DNA of 14,563 nt. It comes from DAIDKA01 sp049792815. Its GTDB lineage: Bacteria; Pseudomonadota; Gammaproteobacteria; Steroidobacterales; Steroidobacteraceae. A program made the position numbers and the translations under genes. The stretch is taken from assembly GCA_049792815.1 (NCBI GenBank), contig JBARBG010000095.1, positions 1 through 14,563 on the forward strand, read 5' to 3'. This document shows positions 13,746 to 14,563 of this stretch, in pieces; within the stretch, counting starts at the first letter, position 1, and each line of letters starts with the position of its first letter. The notes below the pieces were generated by a model, which was not told the DNA's origin, searched no databases, and saw nothing but the letters and a program-made list of their open reading frames with translations.

Positions 13746-14563
13746 AGGGCGCCCAGCGCCGCAGGCTTCGGGCCGCCACAGGCCCAGTCGAGCAATTCAA
13801 CGGTGTGCACCACGGGCAGTACGCCGCCGGAGCGAAGCTGCATAATGCAGCCCACATTACCCGTGGCAATGACGCGGGCGCCGGTGCGCGCGATATTTTC
13901 GAGCTTGCGATCACGCAGTTGGGTGGCGATCTGCGGTTGCAGAATATTGTAGGTGCCCGCGGAGCCGCAACACAGGTGTCCCTCGGCGATCTCGCGCAGC
14001 TCGAACCCTGCTGCGCGCAGCAGCCGTCGCGGAACCTCATCCAGCTTCTGCCCATGCTGCATCGAGCAGGCCGAGTGATAGGCGACGATCGGCAGCGCTG
14101 ACAAGGCTGGTGCGGGCAGCGGCGACAACGCCAGGACCTCGGTGATGTCGCGCGCCAAGGAACTGAAACGGGCCGCGTCCGCGGCCAGATGGGGCTGGTT
14201 GCGAAACATGAATCCGTAGTCCTTCAACTGCGTGCCGCAGCCCGACGCATTCACCACGATGGCGGCAAACTCGCCCGCGGCACTGGCGGCACGCAGGTTT
14301 GCAATCAGCCGCCCGGCAAATCCATCGGTCTGCCGGCGCCGACCCAGGTGGTGAGTGAGTGCGCCGCAGCAGCCCGTAATCGGCACCACCTCCCAGCCGG
14401 CCCGCAACAGCAGCCGGCGCGTGGCCGTGTGCGTTTCCGGCGTGAGTACGCCTTGCGCACAGCCGAGGATCAGGGCGACGCGGCCCCGTGTCGGCGTCGC
14501 TTGCGGCACGGCTTGCCACTCGGCAGGCGGCGTGGCGGGTGCGGCCGCCAGGCGCAGCATGGC
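13742..14563 (-). CDS. glcF: Glycolate oxidase iron-sulfur subunit GlcF, C-terminal part (runs off the window)
   Basis: At least 273 residues are present; the frame continues past the right edge. The family is about 400 residues, so the N-terminal part with the two [4Fe-4S] ferredoxin motifs lies outside. Two cysteine-rich CCG domains are visible. The first starts at GCAQGVLTPET and includes TGCCGALTHHLGRR and NASGCGTQLKDYG. The second contains YHSACSMQHGQKL and GHLCCGSAGTYNILQP, ending with GNVGCIMQL. These are close to known GlcF sequences. GlcF forms a membrane-associated complex with flavin subunits GlcD and GlcE to oxidise glycolate to glyoxylate. On the minus strand its 5' partners would lie to the right of the window. 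The ATG at 14560-14558 is an internal Met, not the true start. Confidence 0.93.
   Translation of the reverse strand, partial: AMLRLAAAPATPPAEWQAVPQATPTRGRVALILGCAQGVLTPETHTATRRLLLRAGWEVVPITGCCGALTHHLGRRRQTDGFAGRLIANLRAASAAGEFAAIVVNASGCGTQLKDYGFMFRNQPHLAADAARFSSLARDITEVLALSPLPAPALSALPIVAYHSACSMQHGQKLDEVPRRLLRAAGFELREIAEGHLCCGSAGTYNILQPQIATQLRDRKLENIARTGARVIATGNVGCIMQLRSGGVLPVVHTVELLDWACGGPKPAALGAL

Overview
The window is a GC-rich, gene-dense stretch of bacterial chromosome with 13 protein genes (two cut by the window edges) and almost no spare intergenic DNA. Protein families and start/RBS usage point to a Gram-negative proteobacterium. An outer-membrane factor lipoprotein, a periplasmic adaptor and an AsmA-like DUF748 protein all require an outer membrane. 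A Gammaproteobacterium of the Xanthomonadales/Nevskiales type is my best guess from the overall look, but taxonomy cannot be proved from this sequence. I see no rRNA, tRNA, CRISPR array, transposase or phage gene.

Left part (1-2018, + strand): the last codons of an upstream gene, then a class A FAD monooxygenase (61-1590) and a small PepSY-type membrane protein (1599-2018) with a His/acid-rich loop. The three are tightly spaced and probably co-transcribed.

Centre (2039-9876, + strand): a complete tripartite drug-efflux operon. A MarR-family repressor (TTG start, 2128) is followed by a NodT-type outer-membrane lipoprotein (GTG start, 2615), an EmrA-type adaptor (GTG start, 4058), an EmrB-type DHA2 MFS pump (ATG overlapping the adaptor stop, 5281) and a 996-residue DUF748/AsmA-like protein (6886) nine bases downstream. 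The only clear promoter in the window precedes marR. It has a perfect TTGACA -35 and is almost entirely covered by a 26-bp near-perfect inverted repeat with a TTGC-N4-GCAA core, the architecture of classical MarR operators. This suggests autorepression of the whole pump operon, relieved by a ligand.

Right part (9888-14563): a minus-strand pair (zinc-free quinone oxidoreductase and alpha/beta hydrolase) is divergent from a plus-strand pair (His-rich cation diffusion facilitator and MBL-fold hydrolase, coupled by ATGA). The last gene, on the minus strand, is the C-terminal two thirds of a glycolate oxidase iron-sulfur subunit. It overlaps the MBL gene tail to tail by four bases.

The strongest biological story is the MarR-controlled pump with its operator, its DUF748 partner and the adjacent aromatic-type monooxygenase. 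Together they could form a xenobiotic modification-plus-export locus. I did not find a clearly unprecedented system; the less ordinary points are the DUF748 protein in a pump operon, the split OmpA-like ending of that protein, and the small His-loop PepSY protein.
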